A stretch of 64,000 bases of DNA from Achromobacter sp. Marseille-Q4962 (GTDB taxonomy: Bacteria; Pseudomonadota; Gammaproteobacteria; Burkholderiales; Burkholderiaceae_B), in NCBI RefSeq assembly GCF_943737005.1, contig NZ_CALSFU010000014.1, forward strand, positions 62,001 through 126,000. The letters run 5' to 3'. Positions 29,833 through 39,505 of this stretch are shown here, one piece after another; the stretch's first letter is position 1; the number at the start of each line of letters is the position of its first letter. The notes under the pieces were generated by a model. It ran no database searches. It was given only the letters and a program-made list of their open reading frames with translations, and was not told where the DNA came from. Made by a program: the position numbers and the translations under genes.

Positions 29833-31216
29833 CGATATTTCTATTCACGTTGAAAATCTCGGCAAACGCTATTCCGCTTACGCAAAGCCTCAAGATCGGC
29901 TGAAAGAAGCGATCTGGGGGCGTGTGTCTAATGCGCTGGGCCGCACTCCGCGCAGCATGGCCCAGGATTTCTGGGCGCTTTCCGACGTTTCCTTCGACGT
30001 CAGGAAGGGTGAAACCGTCGGTATTGTGGGTCGGAATGGCTCGGGAAAATCTACATTGCTTCAGATGATCTGCGGCACCGTAACGCCCAGCCAGGGATCT
30101 ATTCAGACGCATGGTCGGGTGGCGGCGTTGCTGGAGCTTGGAGCAGGCTTCAACCCTGAGTTCACAGGGCGGGAAAATGTATATCTGAACGCCTCGCTTT
30201 TGGGACTAACGCACGAGCAGATCGATGCCAGGTTTGATCGTATCGCGGGCTTCGCAGACATCGGCGAGTTTATCGAGAGTCCGGTAAAGAAATACTCCAG
30301 CGGCATGTTCGCGCGACTCGCTTTTTCTGTCGCGATTCATACCGAGCCGGACATTTTGATTGTCGACGAAATCCTTGCCGTCGGCGATGCTGCGTTTCAA
30401 CGGCGGTGTCTAAAGAAATTCTACGAAATAAGAGACGCTGGCTGCACGATTCTATTCGTCTCACACGACCAGTATCAGGTCAAGAGCATCTGCCAGCGAG
30501 CGTTATATCTGGAACGAGGCAAGCAAAAGGCCTTTGGGCCGGCCGGACGTGTAATTGATCAGTACACGATCGATATGCAGGAGGCGCTCAGAGAGTTTGA
30601 AGCGCGCGAGGAGGTGCTGACCAATAATCAGCCTATTGCGCTTCCGGCTGAGTTGGAGCAGCTCGACACCTCGAATCCGGAAGACATGCCTGGTAAGGAC
30701 GTCTCATCGTCCGAAGGCATCATGCCGATGTCCGAGTTCCCCGCCAAAACCGCCGTGTCCGAGGTGGAGCCGGAACGGTTGTACACGATCGAAGATGCTT
30801 GGTTGACCAATGATGAGGGAGAGCGGATCGAACAGATTGCTACCGGCGAGAATCTGGTCCTGAACGTGGAGTATCGCGCGCTGACCAGCAAGTTACCACC
30901 AGAGACCAGCTTTGTCTTCAATCTCTACCGACACGATGGATTGTATATCTGTGGGACTACAACGCTGATGGATGGACTTGCCGCACATGCATCCGTTGCA
31001 GCCGGCCGGTTTACCGTACGTTTTCCGAAGCTTCCTCTACTGAGCGGATCGTATAAATGGCGAGTTGCGATTAACGATGGTCGCGGATTTGTTGTTTATG
31101 CAGAAGCCAAGGATGTATGTCAGTTCCACGTATTAGACAATTTTGAGGCAGTAGGGGTGGTCTCATTGGAGCGGAGCTGGACTTTTGAGAGTGGATCCTC
31201 TCGCGATGCGGCGTGA
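29822..31216 (+). CDS. wzt: O-antigen ABC transporter ATPase with C-terminal carbohydrate-binding domain
   Basis: 464 residues. The N-terminal ATPase has Walker A GRNGSGKST (70-78), signature YSSGM (158-162), Walker B DILIVDE (177-183) and switch His H215. A linker of about 70 residues follows. The last 150 residues (from LYTIEDAWLTNDEGERIEQI) form the immunoglobulin-like Wzt-C domain, which in other systems recognises the capped end of the O-chain. ATG 29822 is preferred over a TTG two codons earlier. The presence of Wzt-C predicts a terminal modification, and a methyltransferase is encoded next. Confidence 0.92.
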   Translation: MYSDDISIHVENLGKRYSAYAKPQDRLKEAIWGRVSNALGRTPRSMAQDFWALSDVSFDVRKGETVGIVGRNGSGKSTLLQMICGTVTPSQGSIQTHGRVAALLELGAGFNPEFTGRENVYLNASLLGLTHEQIDARFDRIAGFADIGEFIESPVKKYSSGMFARLAFSVAIHTEPDILIVDEILAVGDAAFQRRCLKKFYEIRDAGCTILFVSHDQYQVKSICQRALYLERGKQKAFGPAGRVIDQYTIDMQEALREFEAREEVLTNNQPIALPAELEQLDTSNPEDMPGKDVSSSEGIMPMSEFPAKTAVSEVEPERLYTIEDAWLTNDEGERIEQIATGENLVLNVEYRALTSKLPPETSFVFNLYRHDGLYICGTTTLMDGLAAHASVAAGRFTVRFPKLPLLSGSYKWRVAINDGRGFVVYAEAKDVCQFHVLDNFEAVGVVSLERSWTFESGSSRDAA

Positions 31217-31232
31217 TCTGGTTGGGATATAA

Positions 31233-32579
31233 ATGGAACGACTGAACTTCAATGAAAGCGGCGCGTACGAGGGGATCGAAGCGGCCGTCCACATTGCTCG
31301 CTATTCCTTCGCCAAGCATTGTTGCGCAGGAAAGAGAGTGCTCGACATCGCGTGTGGCGAGGGCTATGGGTCCCGCCTTCTTGCAAATTGGGGCGCGAAC
31401 GCTGTTGTGGGTGTGGATGTTTCGCAGGAAGCAATTGTCAATGCCGAGCGTTATTTTGCAAATGAAAAGGTTTCATTCCTGAGAGGCACGGCGGAATCCA
31501 TTACCGAGCAGTTTGAGCCTCAAAGTTTCGACATGATTGTCTCCTTCGAGACAATAGAGCATGTACAGGATCCGTTGCTGTTTCTACGGAATATGCGTGC
31601 TTTGCTGAAACCCGGTGGAATTATCGCAATCAGTTGCCCTAACGACTGGTGGTATTTCCCGACGGAGGAGCAGCGTAATCCCTACCATTTGCGCAAGTAT
31701 CATTTCGAAGAGTTCAAGGAGCAGGTTGAGAGCGTATTGGGTCGGCCAGATGCTTGGTTTTTAGGCGGACCAATTTTTGGATTCGCCAATCTTCGGCATG
31801 AAGGATATTGGGCGGCGGATGGCGTTTCTGGCCAAATCCAAATGCAACGAACGTCGGCGGCTAGGGACGCGCAGTTCGTACCAGCAGAATTTGGCGGCGG
31901 CCCTCAACCGAAGAATGCGAGCTATTTCTTGGGCATTTGGGGGGCGCCAGACTACGCGCTAACCAGTAATGCGGGGGCTGCGATACTCCCCCTCTCCATG
32001 GATAGCTTCAAGACAGGCATTTTCCAAGGGCATCTGCCGCAGAAAGATGGCCTGCCGATGGTTCATGTTCCTGCGGACGTGGGAGAGAAAGCGAGTGCTG
32101 ACGAGGGATCTGTGGCTCTTAGCGCGCTTGCTCGGTCCATCCGGGATTTCGGTTTGAAGGCAGAAGTGGCGGTCGCGGAGTTGGGTTTGATGCGAGAGCA
32201 GGCAGCTGAAAACCAGATCGCCCGAGAGCTGTATGCGGTGATAGACACTGTGCGATCCGACGCGGTGAAGATGCAACGAGACATTGCGACATTTCGTCCA
32301 CAACTGTCTTGGTATCGGGAGCGAGAAGGAGAGAGAGCGCGCGCGTTAGAGGAAGCTGCCATCTGGAAGGCAGAGTTGGAACGCGCACTGGAGGAGTTAG
32401 GTATTGCTCAGTCGAAGATGCAGAGTACCGCACAGGCGTTGGGCCAGGCTCACGAGGAGATCCAGAGGATTACCTTAGAAGCGGTGCGCTATCGAAAGCT
32501 GTGTGCTATCTTGCCAAGCTGGTTCAGGTCAGGCATTGTGTCGTTGTACAGAAAGCTTAGGCTTGGCAAAAAAAAATAG
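31233..32579 (+). CDS. SAM-dependent methyltransferase with C-terminal coiled coil (possible chain terminator)
   Basis: 448 residues. The class I methyltransferase domain covers roughly 1-240. Motif I is VLDIACGEGYGSRLL (37-51), the acidic residue lies in VVGVDVS, and SFDMIVSFETIEHV follows. About residues 305-425 look like a coiled coil (REREGERARALEEAAIWKAELERALEEL). The domain order resembles WbdD of E. coli O9 and related terminators, although no kinase domain is visible. It lies 16 bases after wzt. It may cap the growing chain by methylation and so set its length. A run of nine As precedes the stop. Confidence 0.75.
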   Translation: MERLNFNESGAYEGIEAAVHIARYSFAKHCCAGKRVLDIACGEGYGSRLLANWGANAVVGVDVSQEAIVNAERYFANEKVSFLRGTAESITEQFEPQSFDMIVSFETIEHVQDPLLFLRNMRALLKPGGIIAISCPNDWWYFPTEEQRNPYHLRKYHFEEFKEQVESVLGRPDAWFLGGPIFGFANLRHEGYWAADGVSGQIQMQRTSAARDAQFVPAEFGGGPQPKNASYFLGIWGAPDYALTSNAGAAILPLSMDSFKTGIFQGHLPQKDGLPMVHVPADVGEKASADEGSVALSALARSIRDFGLKAEVAVAELGLMREQAAENQIARELYAVIDTVRSDAVKMQRDIATFRPQLSWYREREGERARALEEAAIWKAELERALEELGIAQSKMQSTAQALGQAHEEIQRITLEAVRYRKLCAILPSWFRSGIVSLYRKLRLGKKK

Positions 32580-32685
32580 CCGAACTGAGCGCTGCAATCT
32601 CTTTTTTGCCAAAGGCAATTTTTGAAAACAGTATTTGTTTCAAAAAAAGGCTATGCTGATTTGAGTATTTTATTAAGGTCCATAT

Positions 32686-33795
32686 ATGACTCAAACAGCC
32701 CTAGGCATGCAGCGCAAGCCCGCAGAAGAAGAAAATCTGTCGAGTTCGGACCAGATTGCTATGAGTCATCGACCAAAAATTGCTTTGGTCATAGATACTG
32801 ATGATTGGGCTTTTTCGAATATTGCGCGCATGCTCGAAGTGCATATTTCGAACATTTTTGAATTCAAGATTATTCCGTCCTCTGTACTGAGTTGTTTGGA
32901 TCATATATTTCTCGCTGCGGCGGATTGCGATATGGTTCATTTTTTTTGGCGTGAATATCTGCGTTTGATTGAATCGCCGCTTTCCAAGATACATGTCGAG
33001 CGCTTTGGTTTTCCATTCGAGGAGTTCAGGCGTCGGTATTTGAGCAAGCCCATTACGACCGGCGTCTATGATCACCTTTATCTCGGTCCAGAAGAGCGTC
33101 AGTTGCGGGCGAATTTCTTTCATAATGAAGTAACCGCATACAGTGTCGCCTCCAAACGGCTAGAGAAGATATATCGGGAACTCGACGAATATCCACCACC
33201 CGCCGCAGTGTTGGAAGACGGCGTATCGCTCGAAATGTTCAAGCCCGTGGGGCTGGAACGATTCGATCTTCCCGTCGAGCGACCTATAGTGATTGGCTGG
33301 GCAGGCAACAGCAAATGGGCTGCGGAACAAGATGACGTTAAAGGCTTCAATACAATCCTACTGCCCGCAATAAAAATATTGAAAGAAGAAGGCTTCAATA
33401 TATTGTCACGCTTTGCTGACAGGCAGGTCGAGCTCGCTCCCCATGCGAGTATGCCCGCTTACTATAACTCCATAGATATTTACGCCTGTACATCAAAGTT
33501 CGAAGGCACGCCGAATCCTGTTCTGGAGGCGATGGCTTGCGGAATTCCGGTTGTCAGCACGGATGTCGGCGTCGTGCCGGAGGTATTCGGGCCGGAGCAG
33601 CAGAACTTCATTGTGCGGGAGCGTTCAGTGGAGGCCTTTGCGGACGCTTTGCGTGGATTGCTGATCCAGCCCCAGCTTTTCCGCATACTTTCGGCGGAAA
33701 ATCTTCGCTCAATTCAGTCATGGGACTGGAAGTTCAAAGCCCTTGAGTTTGCGAGTTTTTTTGAGCGGGTATTACGCGATCATTGGGTTAGTTGA
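32686..33795 (+). CDS. GT4-family glycosyltransferase
   Basis: 369 residues with a GT-B fold. The N-terminal half starts with KIALVIDTDDWAFSN. The donor half shows IVIGWAGNSKWA and the standard GT4 sequence KFEGTPNPVLEAMACGIPVVSTDVG. ATG 32686 is chosen; a later ATG at 32761 is possible. A run of eight Ts (32940-32947) lies within the gene. The AT-rich 106 bases upstream may carry a second promoter of the island. Donor and linkage are unknown. Confidence 0.8.
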   Translation: MTQTALGMQRKPAEEENLSSSDQIAMSHRPKIALVIDTDDWAFSNIARMLEVHISNIFEFKIIPSSVLSCLDHIFLAAADCDMVHFFWREYLRLIESPLSKIHVERFGFPFEEFRRRYLSKPITTGVYDHLYLGPEERQLRANFFHNEVTAYSVASKRLEKIYRELDEYPPPAAVLEDGVSLEMFKPVGLERFDLPVERPIVIGWAGNSKWAAEQDDVKGFNTILLPAIKILKEEGFNILSRFADRQVELAPHASMPAYYNSIDIYACTSKFEGTPNPVLEAMACGIPVVSTDVGVVPEVFGPEQQNFIVRERSVEAFADALRGLLIQPQLFRILSAENLRSIQSWDWKFKALEFASFFERVLRDHWVS

Positions 33796-33853
33796 TGGTC
33801 GATATATTCCTTTCGTTATAGCGGTGCACGAAACCTATTCCCTCTAAAGGCAT

Positions 33854-36574
33854 ATGAACTTGAAGGAAATTGGCGCATTTGCCAACTTCGGAGCTGAGGC
33901 ATACCGGCTCCTACCTGAGGTACACTATTTTGCAGCGCACAAGCCCATGCCTTGGCCTTCGGCGGCCACGGAATATGTGGTCGCGAGGGGGGGGAGTGCC
34001 TTAGTACTCGGTGATTTTCTGGGTGCGCCTACCGATCTGGACTTGGTTTTTCACCATGCTTCTGGGGCGGATGAAAAGGGTATCCCGCATATTTGGTATT
34101 TTGACAACTGGGCGGGCTACGTCGACGAGATAATCGGCGGTAAGACCGAGGCCGCCGCGTTGGTGGTGTCCTCCGCATTTCTTGCTGCGATGGTCGACCC
34201 CCGTCCAATGCTGCGTACCTTCAAGCGGTTATGTTTGAAGCAGCAGCTCCAAGTATTTTTTGTGCATGCGAAAACCGAGGGTATTTTTCGCACTTGGACA
34301 GCCGGCCAATTTAGACGGTTCCTGGAGTTGAGTGGGTTCGAGCTTAGCAGGGTTCCTGATACGCACGGACTTGAGGCCTACGTCGCAACGATCACGACCG
34401 AGTCTTACCGCGCATATTTGCGCCAACAAGGGCTGGCACCCGAACTGGTAGACGTTGATTTTCTCCTCATTTCAACGGAAGACGCGACCGTCAGGGCTAC
34501 AGGCGGAATTGGCACATATGTAAAGAACATCAAGGCGCTCGACAAACGAGCTGTGGTGTTAATGTGCGATATAGACTTGGCGCCAAACGGACTCGATGGC
34601 AGAACACTAGTGCCTCGTATGTTCGTGGACAGCCTGGGCCGCGAGAGTTTTTTTGACGGCTTGGGTTTGATTGAAGCATGTCGCGCCATTCTGTATCTGC
34701 TGCCGGATGTCGTGGTCATGGAATCTCAGGACTACAAATCTATAGCATTTCGCTTGGTGCAATCCAAGTCTACCGGAGGATTGCCGCATTGGCTTCAGAT
34801 GCGTGTTTTCATGCACGGCTCAATCGACTACATGAAATACGGGGTACAGGATGAGTCGGCGATGGATTACACTCCATATGAATTAGGCCAGGCTATAAAG
34901 GACAGTTATATATTTCAGAGGGCAGATGCATGCTATGCGCCGTCTCGCTATCTGGGAATCGAACTGTTGCAAAAGGAATTTGGTTATCGCTTGAATAACC
35001 TCTCGATCAGGCGGTTGCCTTTCGATCTTGCTACGGTTCCGAGTGAGGCCGGAGTAAACCTTGCCGCCGTCAAGCGTATTGTATTTATTGGGAAATACAG
35101 CCGACTAAAGGGCTGGCCAGATTTTGTGGCGGCCTTGGAGGGTTTGTACGTTTCGGGTGGCCTCGCTGGGATAGAAGAAATCGTGTCCTTGGGACCGGTC
35201 GGCCCGAGCAATGAAGACCGTGCCCGGCTGGAGCGATTGTGCGTATATAAAGACTATCATCTGTCGCATTCTGAAATTCTTGCATTTCTAATCAATAATA
35301 AAAGCGATGCATTGTTTGTAGTGCCATCGAGGGGGGAGAACTATCCTTTTGTCATCCTTGAACAGATGCTGATGGGAACCCGGTTGGTGGCATACAACAC
35401 GGGCGGCGCGGTTGAAGTGGTTGATGATGAAAAATTCGTTCGTAATCATTTTTCCGATCCGAACGCGAGAGCTCTACAGGAAAAGATCCTGGATGCACTA
35501 GCCCGCGATATCCGGGACAGTGAAGTTGAATTGCAGGCGTCGCGCCAGCGAGTGTGGGAGCGGCAGATCGCAGTCAATCGCGAATGGAGCCGCGAAGGCA
35601 AGGTGCAGGCGACTCCGAAGGCCGCACCATTGCCTGAGCTAGGACGCTGCGAAGTCACTATTATCATCCCGGTATTCAACACGCCCCTGGAGATGATCAG
35701 TGAGCTTCTGCAGTCGATATCGGCTTCTCGTGTAAGACCGTCCGAGGTGATTCTGGTTGATGACGGCTCTGCTGAGAACTACGACGCACAGTTGCGCCAA
35801 TGCGTGAAGAAGGCCTTTGGCGATGCCATCAAGTGGCGAGTGCACGCACAAACCAATAAGGGCCTTGCGGGGGCTAGAAACGCCGGCCTAGCATTATCGA
35901 CCAGCCCGTACACCTTCTTTATTGATAGTGACGATCTATTGCTGCCGACGACGCTGGAAGAAGCATGGATCGCTCTACAGCTAGATGTGGAATTGGTAGC
36001 TGCGACAGGTTTTGCTGTGCATTTTTCGGAGAAGAGTGATTTGCCCGCAAATCCTGAACCCGCGCGGGATGGGTGGTTCTGGAAGCCTTTGGGGGTGCCC
36101 GAAGCTCGGGCGCTTGCGATGCTGGAGAACCAGTACATGACCGCCAATGTAATGGCGCGTACTGACATGTTGCGTGAATTTGGGGGATGGGATGACAAGG
36201 ACAAGTCGACCTGGGAAGATTGGGCTTTCTTTTCCAGGCTGGCGTGGGAAGGCAAGCGCTTTTCTCTGATTCCAAGCCTCGGCTATATGTACCGCAACAC
36301 GCCAGGCAGTATGTCAAAGACATACAACCGTTATTTTGGTCGTCGCCGACTGGTCCGCAATATAGCAGGTATGAGCAGATTGGATGCGAATGCGTTACTC
36401 AGCCTGATTAACGTTGACAGCGGTGGCGGGGCGCAGCTTAAAGGGCCAAGCTTGTCAGAGAAAGAGGTGGAGCTGATCAACCTCCTTCGTTCATTGATTC
36501 AAAGACCGCGATTGCGACGGTTGGTGGTAATGGCGTATCGCTTGTACACGAAGTTGCGGAGATCATTCAGATGA
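33854..36574 (+). CDS. Trimodular glycosyltransferase (methyltransferase-like + GT4 + GT2)
   Basis: 906 residues in three parts. Residues 1 to about 190 resemble a small degenerate class I methyltransferase (PTDLDLVFHHASGADE, PRPMLRTFKRL, FRRFLELSGFELSRV). About 195-590 is a GT4 GT-B region with GGIGTYVKNIKAL (217), FIGKYSRLKGWPDFV (409) and SRGENYPFVILEQMLMGT (492). About 599-830 is a GT2 GT-A domain with VTIIIPVFNTP, ILVDDGSAEN and FIDSDDLL. One chain could therefore add two sugars. A run of eight Gs (33987-33994) lies near the start. The stop overlaps the next ATG. Confidence 0.8.
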   Translation: MNLKEIGAFANFGAEAYRLLPEVHYFAAHKPMPWPSAATEYVVARGGSALVLGDFLGAPTDLDLVFHHASGADEKGIPHIWYFDNWAGYVDEIIGGKTEAAALVVSSAFLAAMVDPRPMLRTFKRLCLKQQLQVFFVHAKTEGIFRTWTAGQFRRFLELSGFELSRVPDTHGLEAYVATITTESYRAYLRQQGLAPELVDVDFLLISTEDATVRATGGIGTYVKNIKALDKRAVVLMCDIDLAPNGLDGRTLVPRMFVDSLGRESFFDGLGLIEACRAILYLLPDVVVMESQDYKSIAFRLVQSKSTGGLPHWLQMRVFMHGSIDYMKYGVQDESAMDYTPYELGQAIKDSYIFQRADACYAPSRYLGIELLQKEFGYRLNNLSIRRLPFDLATVPSEAGVNLAAVKRIVFIGKYSRLKGWPDFVAALEGLYVSGGLAGIEEIVSLGPVGPSNEDRARLERLCVYKDYHLSHSEILAFLINNKSDALFVVPSRGENYPFVILEQMLMGTRLVAYNTGGAVEVVDDEKFVRNHFSDPNARALQEKILDALARDIRDSEVELQASRQRVWERQIAVNREWSREGKVQATPKAAPLPELGRCEVTIIIPVFNTPLEMISELLQSISASRVRPSEVILVDDGSAENYDAQLRQCVKKAFGDAIKWRVHAQTNKGLAGARNAGLALSTSPYTFFIDSDDLLLPTTLEEAWIALQLDVELVAATGFAVHFSEKSDLPANPEPARDGWFWKPLGVPEARALAMLENQYMTANVMARTDMLREFGGWDDKDKSTWEDWAFFSRLAWEGKRFSLIPSLGYMYRNTPGSMSKTYNRYFGRRRLVRNIAGMSRLDANALLSLINVDSGGGAQLKGPSLSEKEVELINLLRSLIQRPRLRRLVVMAYRLYTKLRRSFR

Positions 36575-37413
36575 CGACTTGCGCGGCCGACGGCCGCCCT
36601 GGCGCCTTTTCCGTGCTTATGTCTGTGTACGCGGGAGAACGTGCGGTCTGGCTCGATCAGGCGCTGGCGAGCCTGGCTGCGTCAACAATTTGGCCTACCG
36701 AAATCATACTTGTTGAAGATGGTCCCCTCGGGAGGGACCTGCATGAGGTCATTGACCGCTATTGTGCCGTATTGCCGCTGAAGCTGCTGCAATTGGAGCG
36801 CAATGTCGGCCTGGGCCCGGCTTTGGCGGCTGGCCTGTCGTTGTGCCGAGAGGAGTGGGTTGCGCGCTTTGACACGGACGATTTGATTGAGCCTGATCGG
36901 TTCGAACGGCAATTGTCCTATCTGAGTGAGCACCCGGATGTTGACATCGTCGGCGGCTGGATTCAGGAGTTCGAGGCGGATCCGGGGCAAGAGCGAGGAA
37001 GGGTGCGACTCGTACCTGAAGACCATCGGGCCGTGCTAGCGTACGCGCGGCGGCGTAATCCATTCAATCACATGACGGTGATGTTTCGCCGGGTCATGGC
37101 TATGGCTCATGGTGGATACCAAGGCGAGAGGCTTTACGAAGACTATGCACTGTGGGTGAGAATGCTGCAAGGCGGTGCGGTGGCGGCGAACATCCCTGGT
37201 GTCTTGGTAAAAGCCCGAGCAGGGGCAGATATGTTCGAGCGACGCGGGGGGATGGCTTATGTGCGGAGCGAGGTGGCCGTGCAGTGGTCCTTCTTTAGGT
37301 GCGGTTTCATCGGGCCAGGGCGCCTGGTGCTGAATTTGGCGCAGCGACTACCGGTTAGAATTCTACCCGGCACGGTTAGGCGGTGGATCTACCAACGATT
37401 TCTCCGCGCCTAA
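36571..37413 (+). CDS. GT2-family glycosyltransferase
   Basis: 280 residues with a single GT-A domain: FSVLMSVYAGERAVWLDQAL at the start, IILVEDGP, LERNVGLGPALAAGL and the metal motif ARFDTDDL. The sequence resembles capsule and O-antigen glycosyltransferases that add Gal or GalNAc-type sugars, but the specificity is not readable. It overlaps the preceding gene by 4 bases and is followed by galE after 24 bases. Confidence 0.85.
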   Translation: MTTCAADGRPGAFSVLMSVYAGERAVWLDQALASLAASTIWPTEIILVEDGPLGRDLHEVIDRYCAVLPLKLLQLERNVGLGPALAAGLSLCREEWVARFDTDDLIEPDRFERQLSYLSEHPDVDIVGGWIQEFEADPGQERGRVRLVPEDHRAVLAYARRRNPFNHMTVMFRRVMAMAHGGYQGERLYEDYALWVRMLQGGAVAANIPGVLVKARAGADMFERRGGMAYVRSEVAVQWSFFRCGFIGPGRLVLNLAQRLPVRILPGTVRRWIYQRFLRA

Positions 37414-37437
37414 CGTGAATACACCACACACTCCGAC

Positions 37438-38487
37438 ATGACCAAATCTCTACTCGTTACGGGCGGCGCTGGCTACATTGGATCGCATACGCTGCTTGAA
37501 CTCCTCAAGGCTGGCTACAAGCCCGTCGTGTTCGACAATTTCAGTAACAGCTGTGCCGAGGTGCTCAGTAGAGTCGAAGAGTTAAGCGGTTGCGCCATAG
37601 ATGTGATTGAAGGGGATATCCGGGACAAGTCCGCGCTCGTGCGCTTGTTTGAAGCGCGCCGTCTCGCAAATGAACCGGTGGAAGCAGTAGTCCACTTCGC
37701 GGCACTGAAGGCTGTGGGCGAGTCGGTTGAGAAGCCAACAGAGTATTACGACAACAATGTTGGCGGTACGTTGAGCCTGTTGAAGGCTATGGATACCTGC
37801 GGCATTCGAAAATTGGTGTTCAGCTCGTCTGCCACCGTGTACGGCGAGCCTTTGAGGCTGCCATACACCGAAGATCATCCCTTCGCACCCACCAATCCTT
37901 ATGGCCATACCAAGGCGATGGTGGAGCAGATTCTGAAGGATTGGTGCCACGCGTCAGATGAGCGAAGCGCCGTGGCCCTGCGTTACTTCAATCCTATCGG
38001 CGCTCACCCGAGCGGCCGCATAGGGGAGGCGCCACAAGGACGTCCTAACAACCTATTTCCCTTCATAACGCAGGTCGCGGTAGGAAAGCGCGACAAGTTG
38101 AGCGTATTTGGGGACGATTACGAAACGGTCGATGGAACTGGTGTCCGCGACTATTTGCACGTCGTTGACCTTGCCATCGGCCATGTTCTAGCGGTCGCGT
38201 ATATGGCTAGCGGCAATCGCGGATTTCAGGGGATCAATCTCGGCACCGGGCGAGGAACGAGCGTGCTGGAATTGGCGCGGACGTTTGAACGTGTCACGGG
38301 GCGGCCAGTGCCTTATGAAATTCTGCCGCGCAGGCCGGGGGACATTGCTCAGGCCTGGGCGGATCCTACGGTGGCTGCAGCGCTTCTGGGTTGGCGAGCA
38401 AACCGGGATATCGAAGAGATGTGCATTGATGGCTGGCGCTGGCAGAGCCAGAATCCAGACGGTTATCAATCCGTCGTGAAAAAGTAG
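37438..38487 (+). CDS. galE: UDP-glucose 4-epimerase
   Basis: 349 residues of extended short-chain dehydrogenase. The NAD-binding motif GGAGYIGSHT is at the start, the catalytic serine region is FSSSATVYGEP, and the YxxxK pair is in NPYGHTKAMVEQ. It interconverts UDP-Glc and UDP-Gal (or the N-acetyl forms) and would supply galactose-type sugars to the O-chain or core. It is the last gene of the low-GC island; the very next gene (waaC) returns to backbone composition. Confidence 0.93.
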   Translation: MTKSLLVTGGAGYIGSHTLLELLKAGYKPVVFDNFSNSCAEVLSRVEELSGCAIDVIEGDIRDKSALVRLFEARRLANEPVEAVVHFAALKAVGESVEKPTEYYDNNVGGTLSLLKAMDTCGIRKLVFSSSATVYGEPLRLPYTEDHPFAPTNPYGHTKAMVEQILKDWCHASDERSAVALRYFNPIGAHPSGRIGEAPQGRPNNLFPFITQVAVGKRDKLSVFGDDYETVDGTGVRDYLHVVDLAIGHVLAVAYMASGNRGFQGINLGTGRGTSVLELARTFERVTGRPVPYEILPRRPGDIAQAWADPTVAAALLGWRANRDIEEMCIDGWRWQSQNPDGYQSVVKK

Positions 38488-38493
38488 TTGCCT

Positions 38494-39501
38494 ATGCGCA
38501 TCCTCATCGTTCGCACCTCCTCCCTGGGCGATCTCGTCCACATGCTGCCTGCGATCTCCGACATCGCCCGCCACGTGCCGGATGCGGAAATCGACTGGGT
38601 AGCAGAAGAAGCGTTCGCTGAAATCCCCGGTTGGCATCCCGCAGTCAGCGAGGTGATCAAGGTCGCACACCGCCGCTGGCGCAAGGCGTGGTGGTCAGCG
38701 CCGGTCCGGGCGGAGCGGCAGGCATTGAAGGAGCGTCTGCGGTCCAGGCAGTACGACGTCATCCTGGACATGCAGGCCCTGTTGAAGTCAGCCTGGCTGG
38801 TGCGCCAGGCGCGCGGGGTGCGCCATGGGCTGGACTGGCGTTCGGCGCGCGAACCGTTGGCGTCGTTGTTCTACAACGTGCGGCATCGGGTGGAGTTCTG
38901 GCAGCCGGCGGTGATCCGCCAGCGCAAGCTGGCGGGGCTGACGTTCGGCTACCAGTACGCGGGGCAGCCGGATTTCGGCCTGCAGGCGTTTGCCCGCGAG
39001 GTGGCCGAGGCGCGCGAGGCGGAGGCGGGGGGCGGCGAGGGCCGGCTGCATCATCTGGAGGCGGACAAGGGCTACGCGGTGATCATGCCGTCGGCCAGCC
39101 GCGACGACAAGCTGTGGCCGGAGGAGGACTGGCGGGCGGTGTTCCGCCGGCTGCACGAAGCGGGCTGCACACTGAAGCTGCTGGCGGGCAACGAGCAGGA
39201 GGCGCAGCGCGCGCGCCTGCTGGTCGCGGGTGCGGAGGGGGCGGAGGTGATGCCTCGCATGAGCCTGACCGAGGTGGCGCGGCTGCTGGCGGGTTCGCGC
39301 CTGATGGTGGGCCTGGACAGCGGGCTGACGCATCTTTCGGCGGCGCTGGGCCGCCCGACCATCGGTATCTATCGGGCTTCGACGCCGGTGCGCACGCCGC
39401 TGGTGGGTTCCAATTACACCGCCAGCCTGGGCGACCGCGGCGCGTCGCCGTCGCGCGAAGTGGTGATGGCGGCGGTGGAGCAGGCGCTGGCGGCGCGCTG
39501 A
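38494..39501 (+). CDS. waaC: LPS heptosyltransferase I
   Basis: 335 residues of the GT9 family. The start MRILIVRTSSLGDLVHMLPA is characteristic of heptosyltransferases, and the C-terminal GLDSGLTHLSAALGRPTIGIY is the ADP-heptose-binding part. It adds the first L-glycero-D-manno-heptose to Kdo in the inner core. ATG 38494 is used; a TTG two codons earlier overlaps nothing useful. waaA begins 4 bases after its stop, so the two are co-transcribed. Confidence 0.93.
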   Translation: MRILIVRTSSLGDLVHMLPAISDIARHVPDAEIDWVAEEAFAEIPGWHPAVSEVIKVAHRRWRKAWWSAPVRAERQALKERLRSRQYDVILDMQALLKSAWLVRQARGVRHGLDWRSAREPLASLFYNVRHRVEFWQPAVIRQRKLAGLTFGYQYAGQPDFGLQAFAREVAEAREAEAGGGEGRLHHLEADKGYAVIMPSASRDDKLWPEEDWRAVFRRLHEAGCTLKLLAGNEQEAQRARLLVAGAEGAEVMPRMSLTEVARLLAGSRLMVGLDSGLTHLSAALGRPTIGIYRASTPVRTPLVGSNYTASLGDRGASPSREVVMAAVEQALAAR

Positions 39502-39505
39502 TGAG

